Shown: one piece after another, positions 31,502 through 40,895 of the stretch
How the letters are laid out: the number at the start of each line of letters is the position of its first letter
Position numbering within the stretch: the stretch's first letter is position 1
NCBI GenBank assembly: GCA_021414005.1
Contig: JAIOPH010000026.1
Location: forward strand, 1 to 64,000
DNA from: Chthoniobacter sp.
GTDB taxonomy: Bacteria > Verrucomicrobiota > Verrucomicrobiia > Chthoniobacterales > Chthoniobacteraceae
DNA length: 64,000 bases
Direction of reading: 5' to 3'
Made by a program: the position numbers and the translations under genes
Notes under the pieces: model-generated
What the model was told of the DNA's origin: nothing
Databases searched by the model: none
The model's input: the letters and a program-made list of their open reading frames with translations, nothing else

Positions 31502-33694
31502 TCAGCGGGAGACCGTCTTTTTTTTCAAAGGCACCGCCTTTTTCACCGACCGGGCGTTCGGGATGAGCGGCATCTCCGGCAGAAAGCCGTCGTCCACGAG
31601 CCGCTCCAGCGCCGCCGGAGCGAGCTGCTGGAGCATGTCCTTGGTCAGTCGCTCGCTGTCCGCCGGCGTGCTCATGATGTGCGGGCGGATGATGATGACG
31701 AGTTCGCGGCGGGTCTTGGTTTTCTCCTGGCGGCGAAAGAGAAAGCCGAGCCCGGGAATGTCGCCGAGCACTGGCACCTGTCCGCGCTGGTCGCTGTCCA
31801 CTTCCTCGATCATCCCGCCGATGGCGATGGCCATGTCGTCCTTGGCGACAAAGGTGCCGCTGACCGAGCGCGTGCCGACGACGTCCACTTTCACATCCTG
31901 CACGCGGTTGGCCGTGGTCTGGCCGCTGGTCACCACCGGGATGGTCGCCGCGTTCGGGCTGATGAAGGAATTCTCCTGCACCAGCCGCAGCGTCACGGTG
32001 CGGTCGGAATTGATGTTCGGCGTGATGAGCAGCGTGTTGCCCACGTTGCGAAACTCGGTGGTCGTGTTCGGCGTCGTCGCCACATTGTTGTCCGTGATGA
32101 TCGTCTGGCTGCTGATGCCGCGGACGAGCGGGCGCTCTTCGCCGAGAAAAAGCCGCGACACTTCATTGTTCGCCGTGAGGAGCATCGGCGTGGCCAGCGT
32201 CTTCACGCGGTTCTTTTGCTCAAAGAGCTGCATCCGCGCGCGGAAATTGTTGCTCACCACGGTGAAGGTCATGTCGCTCGAGTTCAGCCCCGCGCCGGCG
32301 ATGGCCCCGCCATTCAGCGGCAGCGGCGTGTTCTCGCGGCTGAAGGACGCGCCGGTCGCGCCGTCGCTGAACTGGTAGTCGAACGCCGAGCGGAAATCCT
32401 TACCCAGCTCGATGCTCACCACTTTCACCTCGAGCAAAACGAGCGGCGTCTGCACGTCCATGCGCGTGACCAGCGCGCGAATGTCGGTCAGCGCCCGCGC
32501 GTCGGCGGTGCGGACCACCACCATGTTGTTGCGCCGGCTGGCCGTGACAAAAATGGTGGCCGGGCGTTTGCGCAGCCCTTCCACATCGGCGGACTGCTCG
32601 CCGCCGCGCCGCGCCGCGCCGAGCGCGCGGTCCACGCGCTGCGCCTGGTCGGGCGTGAGGCTGCGGAAAAGCTCGTCGTCGCCGGCGGTCGCCTCGTCGC
32701 CGGCGCGGCGGCGGTCGGAGCGGGTGCGGTCCAGGGTCTCGCCGCTGCGGCTGCCATAGCGGCCGCCGCCATTCAGCCCGCCAAAACCGGAGGAGATGCC
32801 GCCGTTGCTCACGAAGCCGTTCACATTGTTGCCGACGACATTACCGCCGCCCGCGCCGGACGTCTGCGTGCGCTGCGTGAGCACGTCGAAGCGGTCGAAG
32901 CGGCCTTCCAGATCGCGGCGCGAGTCTTCGTCCTGCTCCTCCGTGCCGAGCGAAAGCTGCACGCGATCCCCGAAGAGATCGGCGATGGCCGTGGCCACGA
33001 CCGGCACGTTGGGAAACTTCAGCGTGAAAACTTCCGTCTGTTCCTCGCGGAAGCCCACGAGGTCCTTTTCAAACTCCCCGACCGTCATGATCCGCATGAT
33101 CCCGCTCGCGGCGTCGCGTTTGAACCAGAGGTTGTGGCTCTTGCAAATCTCCTCCACCACGCTGTTCGCCGCGACATTGCGCAGCATCGCGCTGACGGCG
33201 ATTTTGTTCGCCTCGACCGACGCGGAGTAGTTGTTGCCCGTCTGGTCGCTGAGCATGCGTAGCGCATCCACGAGCGGCAGCTCGCGAAACTCCGCGTAGT
33301 CCACCTCGCCCGCCAGCCCCCCGCGCTGGCTCAGGGCCGGGCCGAAGCTCGGGATGATGACCGACTCCTGCTGCGCCGGGGCCTCGACCTCGATGCCCTC
33401 CGCGGAGATTTGCTTGATGACCAGCTTCCGCGTTTCGCCGTCGGTCGTGACGGTAAAAGGCACGCGCGGCCGGGCCAGCACGCGAGTTCCGCCTTTCAAC
33501 TCGAACATGACCGACGCGGTCTCCCGCGCGGCGCTGAGCACGAGCCCTTTCACCGTCATCTCGGGCACCGCCGAACCGCCCGCCATCATGGCCGCCTTCA
33601 TGCGCGGGCTGGCTTTCGTCGGGTCGGGGGCCTCGTTTTGCGCGAGGCTGGCGGCGGTAATGGCGGAGGCGAGGAGGAAGGGCAGGATTTTCAT
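31502..33694 (-). CDS. gspD: Secretin of a type II secretion / type IV pilus system
   Basis: About 730 residues. A signal peptide (MKILPFLLASAITAASLA) is followed by N-domains (FRELPLVDALRMLSDQTGNNYSASVEANKI), then a flexible Gly/Asn/acidic insert at about 280-370 (GGGRYGSRSGETLDRTRSD...) between N-domains. The C-terminal secretin domain follows, with PLVLLEVKVVSIELGKDF, VGNTLLITPNIN and the signature VPVLGDIPGLGFLFRR. Secretins form the outer-membrane channel of these systems. ATG 33694 gives the signal peptide directly; GTG 33715 is in frame and overlaps the stop of gspF by 4 bp, so either start is possible. Whether it works as GspD or PilQ cannot be settled. Confidence 0.88.
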   Translation of the reverse strand: MKILPFLLASAITAASLAQNEAPDPTKASPRMKAAMMAGGSAVPEMTVKGLVLSAARETASVMFELKGGTRVLARPRVPFTVTTDGETRKLVIKQISAEGIEVEAPAQQESVIIPSFGPALSQRGGLAGEVDYAEFRELPLVDALRMLSDQTGNNYSASVEANKIAVSAMLRNVAANSVVEEICKSHNLWFKRDAASGIMRIMTVGEFEKDLVGFREEQTEVFTLKFPNVPVVATAIADLFGDRVQLSLGTEEQDEDSRRDLEGRFDRFDVLTQRTQTSGAGGGNVVGNNVNGFVSNGGISSGFGGLNGGGRYGSRSGETLDRTRSDRRRAGDEATAGDDELFRSLTPDQAQRVDRALGAARRGGEQSADVEGLRKRPATIFVTASRRNNMVVVRTADARALTDIRALVTRMDVQTPLVLLEVKVVSIELGKDFRSAFDYQFSDGATGASFSRENTPLPLNGGAIAGAGLNSSDMTFTVVSNNFRARMQLFEQKNRVKTLATPMLLTANNEVSRLFLGEERPLVRGISSQTIITDNNVATTPNTTTEFRNVGNTLLITPNINSDRTVTLRLVQENSFISPNAATIPVVTSGQTTANRVQDVKVDVVGTRSVSGTFVAKDDMAIAIGGMIEEVDSDQRGQVPVLGDIPGLGFLFRRQEKTKTRRELVIIIRPHIMSTPADSERLTKDMLQQLAPAALERLVDDGFLPEMPLIPNARSVKKAVPLKKKTVSR

Positions 33695-33711
33695 GGTGGG
33701 TTGCGAGCGTT

Positions 33712-34932
33712 TCACCGGACACCCCCGGCGAGGGAAAACAGGGCGAGAAAAAAGGCGATATAGACGAAGCCGACGATGCCCCCGACGACGAGGATGACCA
33801 CCGGCTCGATGAGCACGCTCATGCGGCGGATCACGGCGAGGAGTTGATTCTCATGAAAGCGCGCCACCTCCCCGAGCACCGGCGCGAGCGTGCCCGCGCT
33901 CTCGCCCACGGCCACCATGCGCCCGAGCATCGGCATGAAAGTGCGCCCGTCCGCCAGCGCCGCGGCGAGCGTGCCGCCGCGCAGCACGGTCTCCCGCGCG
34001 GCCGCGATGCGGCTCCCGAGCGCGCGATTGCCGACGAGGCGCTCGGTCGTCTTGAGGCTGTCCAGCAGCGTCACGCCGCTCTCCAGCAGCACGCCCAGTC
34101 CGCGGGCGAGCACCGCCGTGCCGGCGAGCCGCAGCACGCCGCCGACGACTGGCAGTTTCAAAAAAAAGCCATCCAGCGCGAGCCGGCCCGGCGGCCAGCG
34201 GTAGATGAAAAAGAGCGCGAGCCCCGCAGCGGCCAGCCCCACAGCGAAGTGCGGCAGCCAGGCCTGCACAAAGGCCGTCACGTCGAGCAGCGTCTGCGTG
34301 AGCGGCGGCAGCCCGCGTCCGCGTCCGCCGATGTATTTCTGAATCTTCGGGATGACCGCGAGGACGAGATACGCGGCCACGCCCACCGCGAGCAGCGTGA
34401 CGATCGCCGGATACGCGAGCGCGTTGAGGACCGTGAGCCGCATTTGCCGCGTGCGTTCGAGGTGCTCGGCGCTGCCGCGCAGCGCGGTGTCGAGATTGCC
34501 CGTCGCCTCGCCCACGCGCACGAGCTGCACCACATGTTCGGAAAAAACCGCGCCCTGCGCCGCGAGCGCATCGCCGAGGGTGGAGCCTTGCTCGATGCGG
34601 TCGGCGATGCCGTGCCACACCGCTGCGGCCCGCACCCGCCGGGCCTGGTCCGCGACGGTGCGGAGCGCCGCGAGCAGGCTCAGTCCGCTGTGCAGCATCG
34701 TGGCGAGCTGCTGGAAGCCCAGCTCCACATCGAAGCCCGTGGCGCGCAGCCAGGTCGCGGGCCGCCACGTCACGGCCCCGCGCGGGGCGCTCTCCGCGAC
34801 CGGTTCCACATCCACCACGAGCAACCCGCGCCCGCGCAGTTCGGAGGTGAGCATTTCCCGGCTGCCCGCCGCGAGCGTGCCGCTCTGCGCTGCGCCGGAA
34901 GGATCGCGGGTGAGATAGCGGAAAGTCGGCAT
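33712..34932 (-). CDS. gspF: Inner-membrane platform protein GspF/PilC-like
   Basis: 406 residues, normal for GspF. It starts at ATG 34932 with MPTFRYLTRDPSGAAQSGTL, the typical beginning. Two homologous T2SSF domains are visible (FQQLATMLHSGLSLLAALRT and ARGLGVLLESGVTLLDSLKT), each followed by membrane helices (AIVTLLAVGVAAYLVLAVIP; LIEPVVILVVGGIVGFVYIA). The protein sits in the inner membrane and couples the ATPase to the pseudopilus. It starts 2 bp after the gspE stop, so translation is probably coupled. Confidence 0.9.
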   Translation of the reverse strand: MPTFRYLTRDPSGAAQSGTLAAGSREMLTSELRGRGLLVVDVEPVAESAPRGAVTWRPATWLRATGFDVELGFQQLATMLHSGLSLLAALRTVADQARRVRAAAVWHGIADRIEQGSTLGDALAAQGAVFSEHVVQLVRVGEATGNLDTALRGSAEHLERTRQMRLTVLNALAYPAIVTLLAVGVAAYLVLAVIPKIQKYIGGRGRGLPPLTQTLLDVTAFVQAWLPHFAVGLAAAGLALFFIYRWPPGRLALDGFFLKLPVVGGVLRLAGTAVLARGLGVLLESGVTLLDSLKTTERLVGNRALGSRIAAARETVLRGGTLAAALADGRTFMPMLGRMVAVGESAGTLAPVLGEVARFHENQLLAVIRRMSVLIEPVVILVVGGIVGFVYIAFFLALFSLAGGVR

Positions 34933-34934
34933 GG

Positions 34935-36413
34935 TCAGTTTTCGGTGGCCGCGTCGAGGACTTCGCGCACGGTGGTCAAACCGGCGCGCACTTTGCCCGC
35001 GCCATCGGCGAGCAGTGTGCGAAAGCGTTTCGCGCGCAGCGCCTCGGCCAGCGCGCTTTCCGGGACGCCGCGCGAGACGAGCCCGGCCAGATCGGCGTCG
35101 ATCGCCGCACATTCAAAGAGGCCCATCCGCCCCGCATAGCCGCGCCCCGCGCAATACAGACAGCCCGCATTTTCAAAGACCGTCTCGCCCGCCGCCTCGG
35201 GGATGCCCAGCGCCCGCGCGTGCGCCGCGCCGAGCGCCACGGGCCGGCGGCATTGCGGGCAAAGCCGGCGCACCAGCCGCTGCGCGACCGCCAGCCGGAG
35301 GGTCGCGCCGATGAGGTGCGCGGGCATGCCCATGTCCGCGAGCCGCGTGACCACGCTCACGGCGTTGTTCGTGTGCAGCGTGGAGAAAACCAAGTGCCCG
35401 GTGAGCGACGCCTTCACCGCGATGTCGAGCGAGTCGAGATCGCGGATTTCACCGATCACGAGCACGTCCGGGTCGTGCCGCAGCAGCGCCCGCAGCGCCT
35501 TGCCGAAGGACACCTTGTCCGCCGCATCCACCTCCACCTGCGCGACTCCGGGGATCTCGTATTCGATCGGGTCTTCGACGCTGATGATGTTGAGCGGCCC
35601 GCTCGCGAGCAGGCGGCGGATCGCGGCGTAAAGCGTGGTCGTTTTGCCGCCGCCGGTCGGCCCGGTGAGGAGCACGAGGCCGTGCGGCTGCGCGAGCATC
35701 GTCTCAAAGGTCGCGAGATCGGCGGCGTCCATGCCGAGGCGTTCGAGCGTGAGCGGGTTCTCCTGCGAGGCCAGCAGCCGGAGGGTGAGCCGCTCGCCGC
35801 GTTTCGTGGGCAGCGAGGCGACGCGCACGTCCACCGCGTGCGTCTTTTCAAACACGCCGAACTGATACGTGAACGCGCCATCCTGCGGGGCGCGCCGCTC
35901 GGCGATGTCCATGGCGGCGAGCACCTTGATCCGCGAGCACAACGCAGCGTGGGCGGCGCTCGGCAGCCGCCGGTATTCCTCCAGCACGCCGTCCACGCGC
36001 AGCCGCACGCGGATGTCCTCGCGCGCCGGGTCGATGTGGATGTCGGAGGCCTGGCGCATGATGGCGGCGCGCATCAGTTCGTCGGCGAGCGCTGTGGCGT
36101 CGTCGCCATCCGGCGTGTCGCGCGACGATGCCACGGCGCGTCCGCGGGCATCGCCAAAGACACGGTTAAGCGCGCGGGTCAGCGCCTCGGCTTCCACCCG
36201 CACGAGCACGGCGGGATGTCCGGTGAAACGCGCGACCGCCTCCAGCGAAGCCGCGTCCGGCGGCTCCGTGCAGGCGACATAGACCTCTCCCCGCAGCACC
36301 GCGAAAGGCAGCAGCCGCCGCCGCAGCGCGAGGCTCACCGGAATCCGCAGTGCCCACGCCGGGTCGATGCGGACCTGGTCGAGATCCACGCGCAGCTCAT
36401 CCCCTGCCGTCAC
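34935..36413 (-). CDS. gspE: Assembly ATPase GspE/PilB-like
   Basis: 492 residues from GTG 36413. Residues ~1-110 are an N1E-like domain; the AAA core has the Walker A GPTGGGKTT, the Asp box, Walker B DVLVIGEIRD and the His box HLVFSTLHTNN. A tetracysteine zinc site (CPQC ... CLYC) typical of GspE/PilB assembly ATPases, and absent from PilT, lies near the C-terminus. The start is set by a 4-bp GTGA overlap with the upstream PilT-like gene; longer in-frame extensions are shadows of that gene. It should power pseudopilus extension in the cytoplasm. Confidence 0.9.
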   Translation of the reverse strand: MTAGDELRVDLDQVRIDPAWALRIPVSLALRRRLLPFAVLRGEVYVACTEPPDAASLEAVARFTGHPAVLVRVEAEALTRALNRVFGDARGRAVASSRDTPDGDDATALADELMRAAIMRQASDIHIDPAREDIRVRLRVDGVLEEYRRLPSAAHAALCSRIKVLAAMDIAERRAPQDGAFTYQFGVFEKTHAVDVRVASLPTKRGERLTLRLLASQENPLTLERLGMDAADLATFETMLAQPHGLVLLTGPTGGGKTTTLYAAIRRLLASGPLNIISVEDPIEYEIPGVAQVEVDAADKVSFGKALRALLRHDPDVLVIGEIRDLDSLDIAVKASLTGHLVFSTLHTNNAVSVVTRLADMGMPAHLIGATLRLAVAQRLVRRLCPQCRRPVALGAAHARALGIPEAAGETVFENAGCLYCAGRGYAGRMGLFECAAIDADLAGLVSRGVPESALAEALRAKRFRTLLADGAGKVRAGLTTVREVLDAATEN

Positions 36414-37531
36414 TTGGCGCCTCCGTTCTTCGTCGCCCGCAGATTTGCGGCGCGTTCGCGCAAGACGTTCGGCTGGCGCGCGATCGCCGCGGCGGTGACT
36501 TCCGAGATGCGCCCGGCGACCCACAGCCGCGCGAGATCCTGCTCGAGCGTCTGCATGCCGTGCGACGCGCCGGTTTCCATCGCGGAGTAAATCTGCGCGC
36601 TCTTGCCGGTGGCCACGAGGTTGGCGACGGCGGGCGTGTTGATGAGGATTTCGCTGCACGCCACCCGGCGCTGGGCGTGCCCGTTGGTGGCCGCGGGCAG
36701 CAGCCGCTGGGCGACGATCCCGCGCAGCACCAGCGCGAGCTGGCGGCGGATGCCCTCCTGCTCGTCCGACGGAAAGATCGAGACGAGCCGTTCGATCGAG
36801 CCGACGCCATCGCCGGCATGCAGCGTGGTGAAAACGAGGTGCCCCGTTTCCGCCGCGGTGATGGCTGTGCGGATGGTGTCGAGGTCGCGAATTTCGCCGA
36901 CGAGCACCACGTCCGGGTCCTGCCGCAGCGAGGCCACGAGCGCGTCGTTGAAGCTCGGCGTGTCGAGCCCGACCTGCCGCTGATTCACCACGCAGCGCAC
37001 CGGGGCGTGCAGGTATTCGACCGGATCCTCGATGGTGATGATGTGCCCGCGCCGGGTGCGGTTCACGTGGTCGAGCAGCGTCGCCAGCGTCGTGCTTTTG
37101 CCCGCACCGGTCGGCCCGGAGACGATGACCAGCCCGTCGCGCAGATCGCAGAGCGCGAGCAAACTTTCCGGCAGGCCGAGATCGGCGAGGGTGCGGAAGC
37201 GGTCTTCGAGCCGCCGCAGCGCCAGCGCCATTTCCCCCTGCCGGCGGAAGACGTTGAACCGAAAGCGCACCCCGCCGGGCGCCGTCACGGCCCCGTCCAC
37301 GGAGCCGGTGGGCATCGGGGAAAGCTCATTGCCCGCGCGGCAGCGGCGCAGCAGTTCCCCCGCGATCCGCGCGACCTCCTGGCTGCCGCAAACCGGTTCG
37401 CCCGCGAGCGGCGCGAGCTCGCCGTGGATGCGGATATGCGGCGGCAGGCCGGGGGAAAAGTGCAGGTCGGAACCGTCCTGCGCGATGCAGGCGGCGAGGA
37501 GGCGGTCGAGGGCGTCGGCGGATTGCATCAT
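36410..37531 (-). CDS. pilT: PilT-like (retraction-type) ATPase
   Basis: 373 residues, the usual PilT length. It opens with MMQSADALDRLLAACIAQDG and SDLHFSPGLPPHIRIHGEL, the PilT N-terminal domain. The Walker A is GPTGAGKST, followed by PDVVLVGEIRD and the His box HLVFTTLHAGD. It lacks the tetracysteine zinc motif of GspE/PilB. An ASEILINTPAV-like segment (ACSEILINTPAVANL) is characteristic of PilT/PilU. ATG 37531 overlaps the preceding stop by 4 bp (ATGA). In type IV pili PilT retracts the fibre; its presence inside a GspD/E/F/L/M-like operon is notable. Confidence 0.88.
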   Translation of the reverse strand: MMQSADALDRLLAACIAQDGSDLHFSPGLPPHIRIHGELAPLAGEPVCGSQEVARIAGELLRRCRAGNELSPMPTGSVDGAVTAPGGVRFRFNVFRRQGEMALALRRLEDRFRTLADLGLPESLLALCDLRDGLVIVSGPTGAGKSTTLATLLDHVNRTRRGHIITIEDPVEYLHAPVRCVVNQRQVGLDTPSFNDALVASLRQDPDVVLVGEIRDLDTIRTAITAAETGHLVFTTLHAGDGVGSIERLVSIFPSDEQEGIRRQLALVLRGIVAQRLLPAATNGHAQRRVACSEILINTPAVANLVATGKSAQIYSAMETGASHGMQTLEQDLARLWVAGRISEVTAAAIARQPNVLRERAANLRATKNGGAK

Positions 37532-38088
37532 AGCCAGAGAGTCAGCACCCACTTCGCCGGACGGCGTTCGTTCCGTCCGGTTTCCATGGAGAGGTTGAGC
37601 GGCACGATCAGCGGTTTCGCTTTTTGCAAACCGTCGAGCAGCTTCACGACACCGGGGAAACTGCCGCTCAGCTCGATGCGCCAGACCTGCGGCGGCGTCC
37701 CTTTGCGGCCGAGGGCCGCGGTCGCTTCGTGCAAAGCCGGCGGCAGCTTGCCGCCCGGTTCGGGCGCGGTGGAATCGAGGCTCAGGCCGTGCGCGGAGCA
37801 GAGCAGGGAGACTTGCTGCATCGCCCAGTTGCGGTCGAAAACGCCGTCCTCCCCCGCCGGCGTCGCGCGCTTTTCGGCGAGGGCTTTTTCCAGATCTGCA
37901 CGCTCCGCCTGCGCCCGCGCCGCGAGCGCCTGGCGGGCGGCGGGCGGACCCTGATTCTCCACGCGCTGGCGCAGGGTGGCGACTTCGCGCGCGGCGGGTC
38001 GCAGGAAGAACAGCCAGCCGCCGAGCAGGGTGACGAGGGCGGGCAGCGCGGCGGCTAGCCAGCGGTCGCGAGTGGCCAGGGTGCTCAT
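37528..38088 (-). CDS. GspM/PilO-like inner-membrane protein
   Basis: 186 residues. A single N-terminal membrane helix (LAAALPALVTLLGGWLFFL) is followed by an Ala/Arg/Glu-rich coiled coil (REVATLRQRVENQG ... QAERADLEKALAEKR) and a small alpha/beta domain with VWRIELSGSFPGVVKLLDGL. This layout matches GspM/PilO proteins of the periplasmic assembly platform. Sequence identity in this family is low, so the call rests on topology, size and the position between the GspL-like and PilT-like genes, with 4-bp overlaps on both sides. Confidence 0.75.
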   Translation of the reverse strand: MSTLATRDRWLAAALPALVTLLGGWLFFLRPAAREVATLRQRVENQGPPAARQALAARAQAERADLEKALAEKRATPAGEDGVFDRNWAMQQVSLLCSAHGLSLDSTAPEPGGKLPPALHEATAALGRKGTPPQVWRIELSGSFPGVVKLLDGLQKAKPLIVPLNLSMETGRNERRPAKWVLTLWL

Positions 38089-39191
38089 GGCGCGGCCCTC
38101 TGGGTGAGTTGCAGGTCCGGCGTCCGCGCGGCTTCATCGTGCGTGACGGTGAGCGAAAACTCCCACGGCCCGCCGGTCGGCAGGTGGCGGATGCCGGTCT
38201 TGTTCCGCGGCTGCGCGACCCACCCGGCGGCGCGGAGGCTTTGCGTGAGGACGATGCTCATTTCTTCCACCGCGCCGGCCTCCAGCGAGACGCCGCTGAC
38301 GATGAGACTCGACGGCCCGTCCGCCTGAATCCCGCGCACGACCACATCCTCCCCGCGGGTCGCAGCGAGGCCGCGGAGCAGCGCGAGCACCGAGCCGCGG
38401 CGGGCGATGACGCGCCCGCGCTGCTCCTCCTCGCGGTCCAGCGCGGCGGCCTCCTTTTTCAGCGCGGCCACCTGCCGGTCCGCGGCTTCGATTTCGCGCG
38501 CGGCGGCGGCGAGCTGCGTGTTGCGGGTTTCGAGTTCGCGGCGCTGCGCGGCGGTCCGGCCCGCGGTCGCGAAAAGGAGCAGCAGCGCGGCGGCTTCGAG
38601 CGCCAGGCCGGCCACGAGAAAGCGATGCCGCGACGGCGTGGGCGCAGCCGGCATGATGACCGGCAGCGCGCCCGACTCCAGCCGCGCGAGCATCCCCGCG
38701 CACCACGCGGCCAGTTCCGCTTCCGCCTCGGGAACCCGGCCGCCATGCGTGAGGCCCGCGAGTTTTCCACCCGCCGCCCGCACGGCCCGAACCACCGCCT
38801 CGCGCTCCGTCTGCGGCAGCGCCGCGATGCTGAAGGAACCGGGGGCATCCTCGTGAAAGGCGAGCACTCCCTCGGCCTGCGAGAGGCCGGAAAACGGCTC
38901 GACCTCGAAGGCCAGGGCGCGCTCGATTTGCGCCGGACTTAACCCCGCGATCTGCGCCGGGCTCAGCCGCACCTCCTGCGTGAAAACATCGCAACTCAGC
39001 ACCCACGTCCGCCCCGGTGCGGGGCCCGCCAGCTTCAACGCCGCCGCCACAGACTCCGCGCCGGTGCCCATGCCGGATTCCGTGGCGGGGCGCGGACCCG
39101 CCTGCACCGTCCACGCACCGCGCCGCCAGTCCGCGCGGAGCACGCGGCTGGCGGTAATGACGACGAGTGTGGAAACGGGGCTGCGCTTCAT
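38085..39191 (-). CDS. GspL/PilM-PilN-like assembly platform protein
   Basis: 368 residues from ATG 39191 (MKRSPVSTLVVITASRVLRA). The N-terminal ~190 residues resemble an actin-like GspL/PilM cytoplasmic domain (TWVLSCDVFTQEVRLSPAQI, IERALAFEVEPFSGLSQAEG, AALPQTEREAVVRAVRAAGG). A membrane helix (FLVAGLALEAAALLLLFATA), a coiled coil (RELETRNTQLAAAAREIEAA) and a PilN-like periplasmic domain follow. GspL and the PilM-PilN pair are equivalent, and this is the fused GspL-like form. Overlaps of 4 bp link it to both neighbours. It would connect GspE to the membrane platform. Confidence 0.75.
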   Translation of the reverse strand: MKRSPVSTLVVITASRVLRADWRRGAWTVQAGPRPATESGMGTGAESVAAALKLAGPAPGRTWVLSCDVFTQEVRLSPAQIAGLSPAQIERALAFEVEPFSGLSQAEGVLAFHEDAPGSFSIAALPQTEREAVVRAVRAAGGKLAGLTHGGRVPEAEAELAAWCAGMLARLESGALPVIMPAAPTPSRHRFLVAGLALEAAALLLLFATAGRTAAQRRELETRNTQLAAAAREIEAADRQVAALKKEAAALDREEEQRGRVIARRGSVLALLRGLAATRGEDVVVRGIQADGPSSLIVSGVSLEAGAVEEMSIVLTQSLRAAGWVAQPRNKTGIRHLPTGGPWEFSLTVTHDEAARTPDLQLTQRAAP

Positions 39192-40174
39192 CGGTCGAGC
39201 GTGAGGTTCACGAGGTTGGCGCCGGGCCGCAGCGTGACTTGCCGCACGGTGCTGCGCCGCGTGGTGGCGGCGGTGCTGGCGTCGCCCGCCGGATGCAGAT
39301 ACGCGCGGACCACGCGCGGACCGATGGTGGCCCCGGAGGTCGCGGGGATGCTCCACGTCACGGGGTTGATGGTGAAGGGCACGGTCACGCTGGCGACGGA
39401 GACGAGCGCGGGGTTCGCGGGGTTCGGGCCAAAGACTCGGACGGTGACGGACTTGGAAATGTCCGGGCTGGCGGGCGAGGAGCCGCCGTCCAGCACTTCG
39501 GCCTGGCCGGTGAGCGCGGCGCGAAAGCGGTCGTCGGAAAAGGCCAGCGCCACGTCGCGGTCGTAGCCGGCATCGGTGTTGTCGGCGCGGCCATTCGCGC
39601 CGAGATGGCGGACGATGCGAATCTCCGGCCCGGCGGTCGTGATGGGGTTGTCGCCCGCGTCGCGCAACCGCGCGTAGCCGGTCGTGTCGGGATTCGGGGG
39701 CGAGGCGGTCGGCGGCGAGGTGACGGGATTGCCCCAGCCATCGAGCAGCGTGGTCGCGCCGATGGGCAGGCGCAGATACGGCCCGCGCCACCCGCCCGGC
39801 ACCAGCACCTGCGCGTCTTCATCGGCGGCGGCCACGCCCTGCGCGACCACGGCCGGGCGCACGTCGAAAGGCGTGCCTGGATTTTCCCAAAGCTCGCGCA
39901 GCGTCAGCTCCACCGTGCCGCTGGTGCGCGGCAGCCGCCCCATGTCCGCCACGAAACCGCCGACTGTCCGCGTGCCATCCGCCGCGCGATCGTCCGGCGA
40001 GCCGAGCACCGCGAATTCCAATTCCTCCAGCCCGCGCTGCGCCGCCTCGAAGCGCCGCTGATCCCCCACGCCATCGAGCGACCGCACCGCGAGCGCGGTG
40101 AGGGTGGCGAGGATGGCCAGCACGACGACCAGCTCCAGCAGCGTGAAGGCGGGGCTATGGCTCCTCGGTTTCAT
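39188..40174 (-). CDS. Pseudopilin with large C-terminal domain
   Basis: 328 residues from ATG 40174. Leader KPRSHSPAFTLLELVVVLAILATLTALA is a class III prepilin signal, although the residue before the cleavage-equivalent Phe is Ala rather than Gly, so processing may differ. The C-terminal region is long (~290 residues), with WRGPYLRLPIGATTLLDGWG, a motif shared with the next pseudopilin and with GspG-type proteins (GPY...DPWG). It may be a minor pseudopilin at the tip. It overlaps the upstream gene by 20 bp and the downstream gene by 4 bp. Confidence 0.82.
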   Translation of the reverse strand: MKPRSHSPAFTLLELVVVLAILATLTALAVRSLDGVGDQRRFEAAQRGLEELEFAVLGSPDDRAADGTRTVGGFVADMGRLPRTSGTVELTLRELWENPGTPFDVRPAVVAQGVAAADEDAQVLVPGGWRGPYLRLPIGATTLLDGWGNPVTSPPTASPPNPDTTGYARLRDAGDNPITTAGPEIRIVRHLGANGRADNTDAGYDRDVALAFSDDRFRAALTGQAEVLDGGSSPASPDISKSVTVRVFGPNPANPALVSVASVTVPFTINPVTWSIPATSGATIGPRVVRAYLHPAGDASTAATTRRSTVRQVTLRPGANLVNLTLDR

Positions 40175-40895
40175 AGGTGTCCGCACGATTCAGAAAGACG
40201 ACGAGGTCATCGCCGCGCGCCGCTGCCGTGCCGTCGGCGAGCCTCCCGGCGAGGCGGTCGGACGGCGTGGCCAGCGCGCTATCCGCGCCGGCCGAGACGA
40301 GCCGGGCGTAGCGAAAGCGCTTCGCGTCGCCGCTCGATCCGCCGAAAGCCGACGCGGGCGGCACCTGCACCACGATGGGATTTCCCCATGGGTCCGCCGC
40401 TGCGCGATCGCCGGTCGCGCCGTAGCTGCTGGTCACCGCGTCGCTGAAAAAACCGCGCGCCAGAAAGGTCGCGTCGCCCGGAAAGCGGCGCTCATCCCCG
40501 GCGGGAAATGCGCCGTTGCGCGCGGTGTTGGTATTGGCCACGCCCGCCGCGTTGCGCAGGTACGGGCCGCGCCAGCCGCGGTTCGCCGCGGGCTCGAAGT
40601 CGGGCTGAGTCCCCTGCATGAGCAGGTCGTGCGTCCGCACATTCACGCTGCGAAAACCCGGTACATGCTTCATGTCCGCGAGGTAACCCGGCCCGCTGGC
40701 CGAGCCGGTCAGCGCCTCACGCAGCGTCTGCATCGCCGCCCGCGCCACCGTCGCCTCCGCGTCGTCGCGGGTGCCATCCACATTGGCCACGACCAGCGCG
40801 GCGACGGCGGCGAGGATCACCACCACCACGAGCATTTCCAAAAGCGTGAAGGCGCGCTCCCTCCGCGCCCGCGCCTCAAAGCCGCGCGTGGACAT
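40155..40895 (-). CDS. Pseudopilin (GspG-like)
   Basis: 246 residues from ATG 40895. A basic leader (MSTRGFEARARRER) is followed by AFTLLEMLVVVVILAAVAAL with the invariant Glu5. The C-terminal part contains WRGPYLRNAAGVANTNTARN and a DPWGNPIVVQV stretch typical of GspG-like subunits. Length is longer than the ~140 residues of classical GspG. Longer upstream extensions in this frame read through the preceding gene and are not conserved. A 20-bp overlap with the preceding toroid gene implies co-translation. Confidence 0.84.
   Translation of the reverse strand: MSTRGFEARARRERAFTLLEMLVVVVILAAVAALVVANVDGTRDDAEATVARAAMQTLREALTGSASGPGYLADMKHVPGFRSVNVRTHDLLMQGTQPDFEPAANRGWRGPYLRNAAGVANTNTARNGAFPAGDERRFPGDATFLARGFFSDAVTSSYGATGDRAAADPWGNPIVVQVPPASAFGGSSGDAKRFRYARLVSAGADSALATPSDRLAGRLADGTAAARGDDLVVFLNRADTYETEEP

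Noticed and set aside
31433..35139. Plus-strand frames of 609 and 431 codons opposite the secretin and GspF genes
   Set aside because: No domain or signal; the minus strand holds full-length GspD and GspF motifs and tight gene overlaps.
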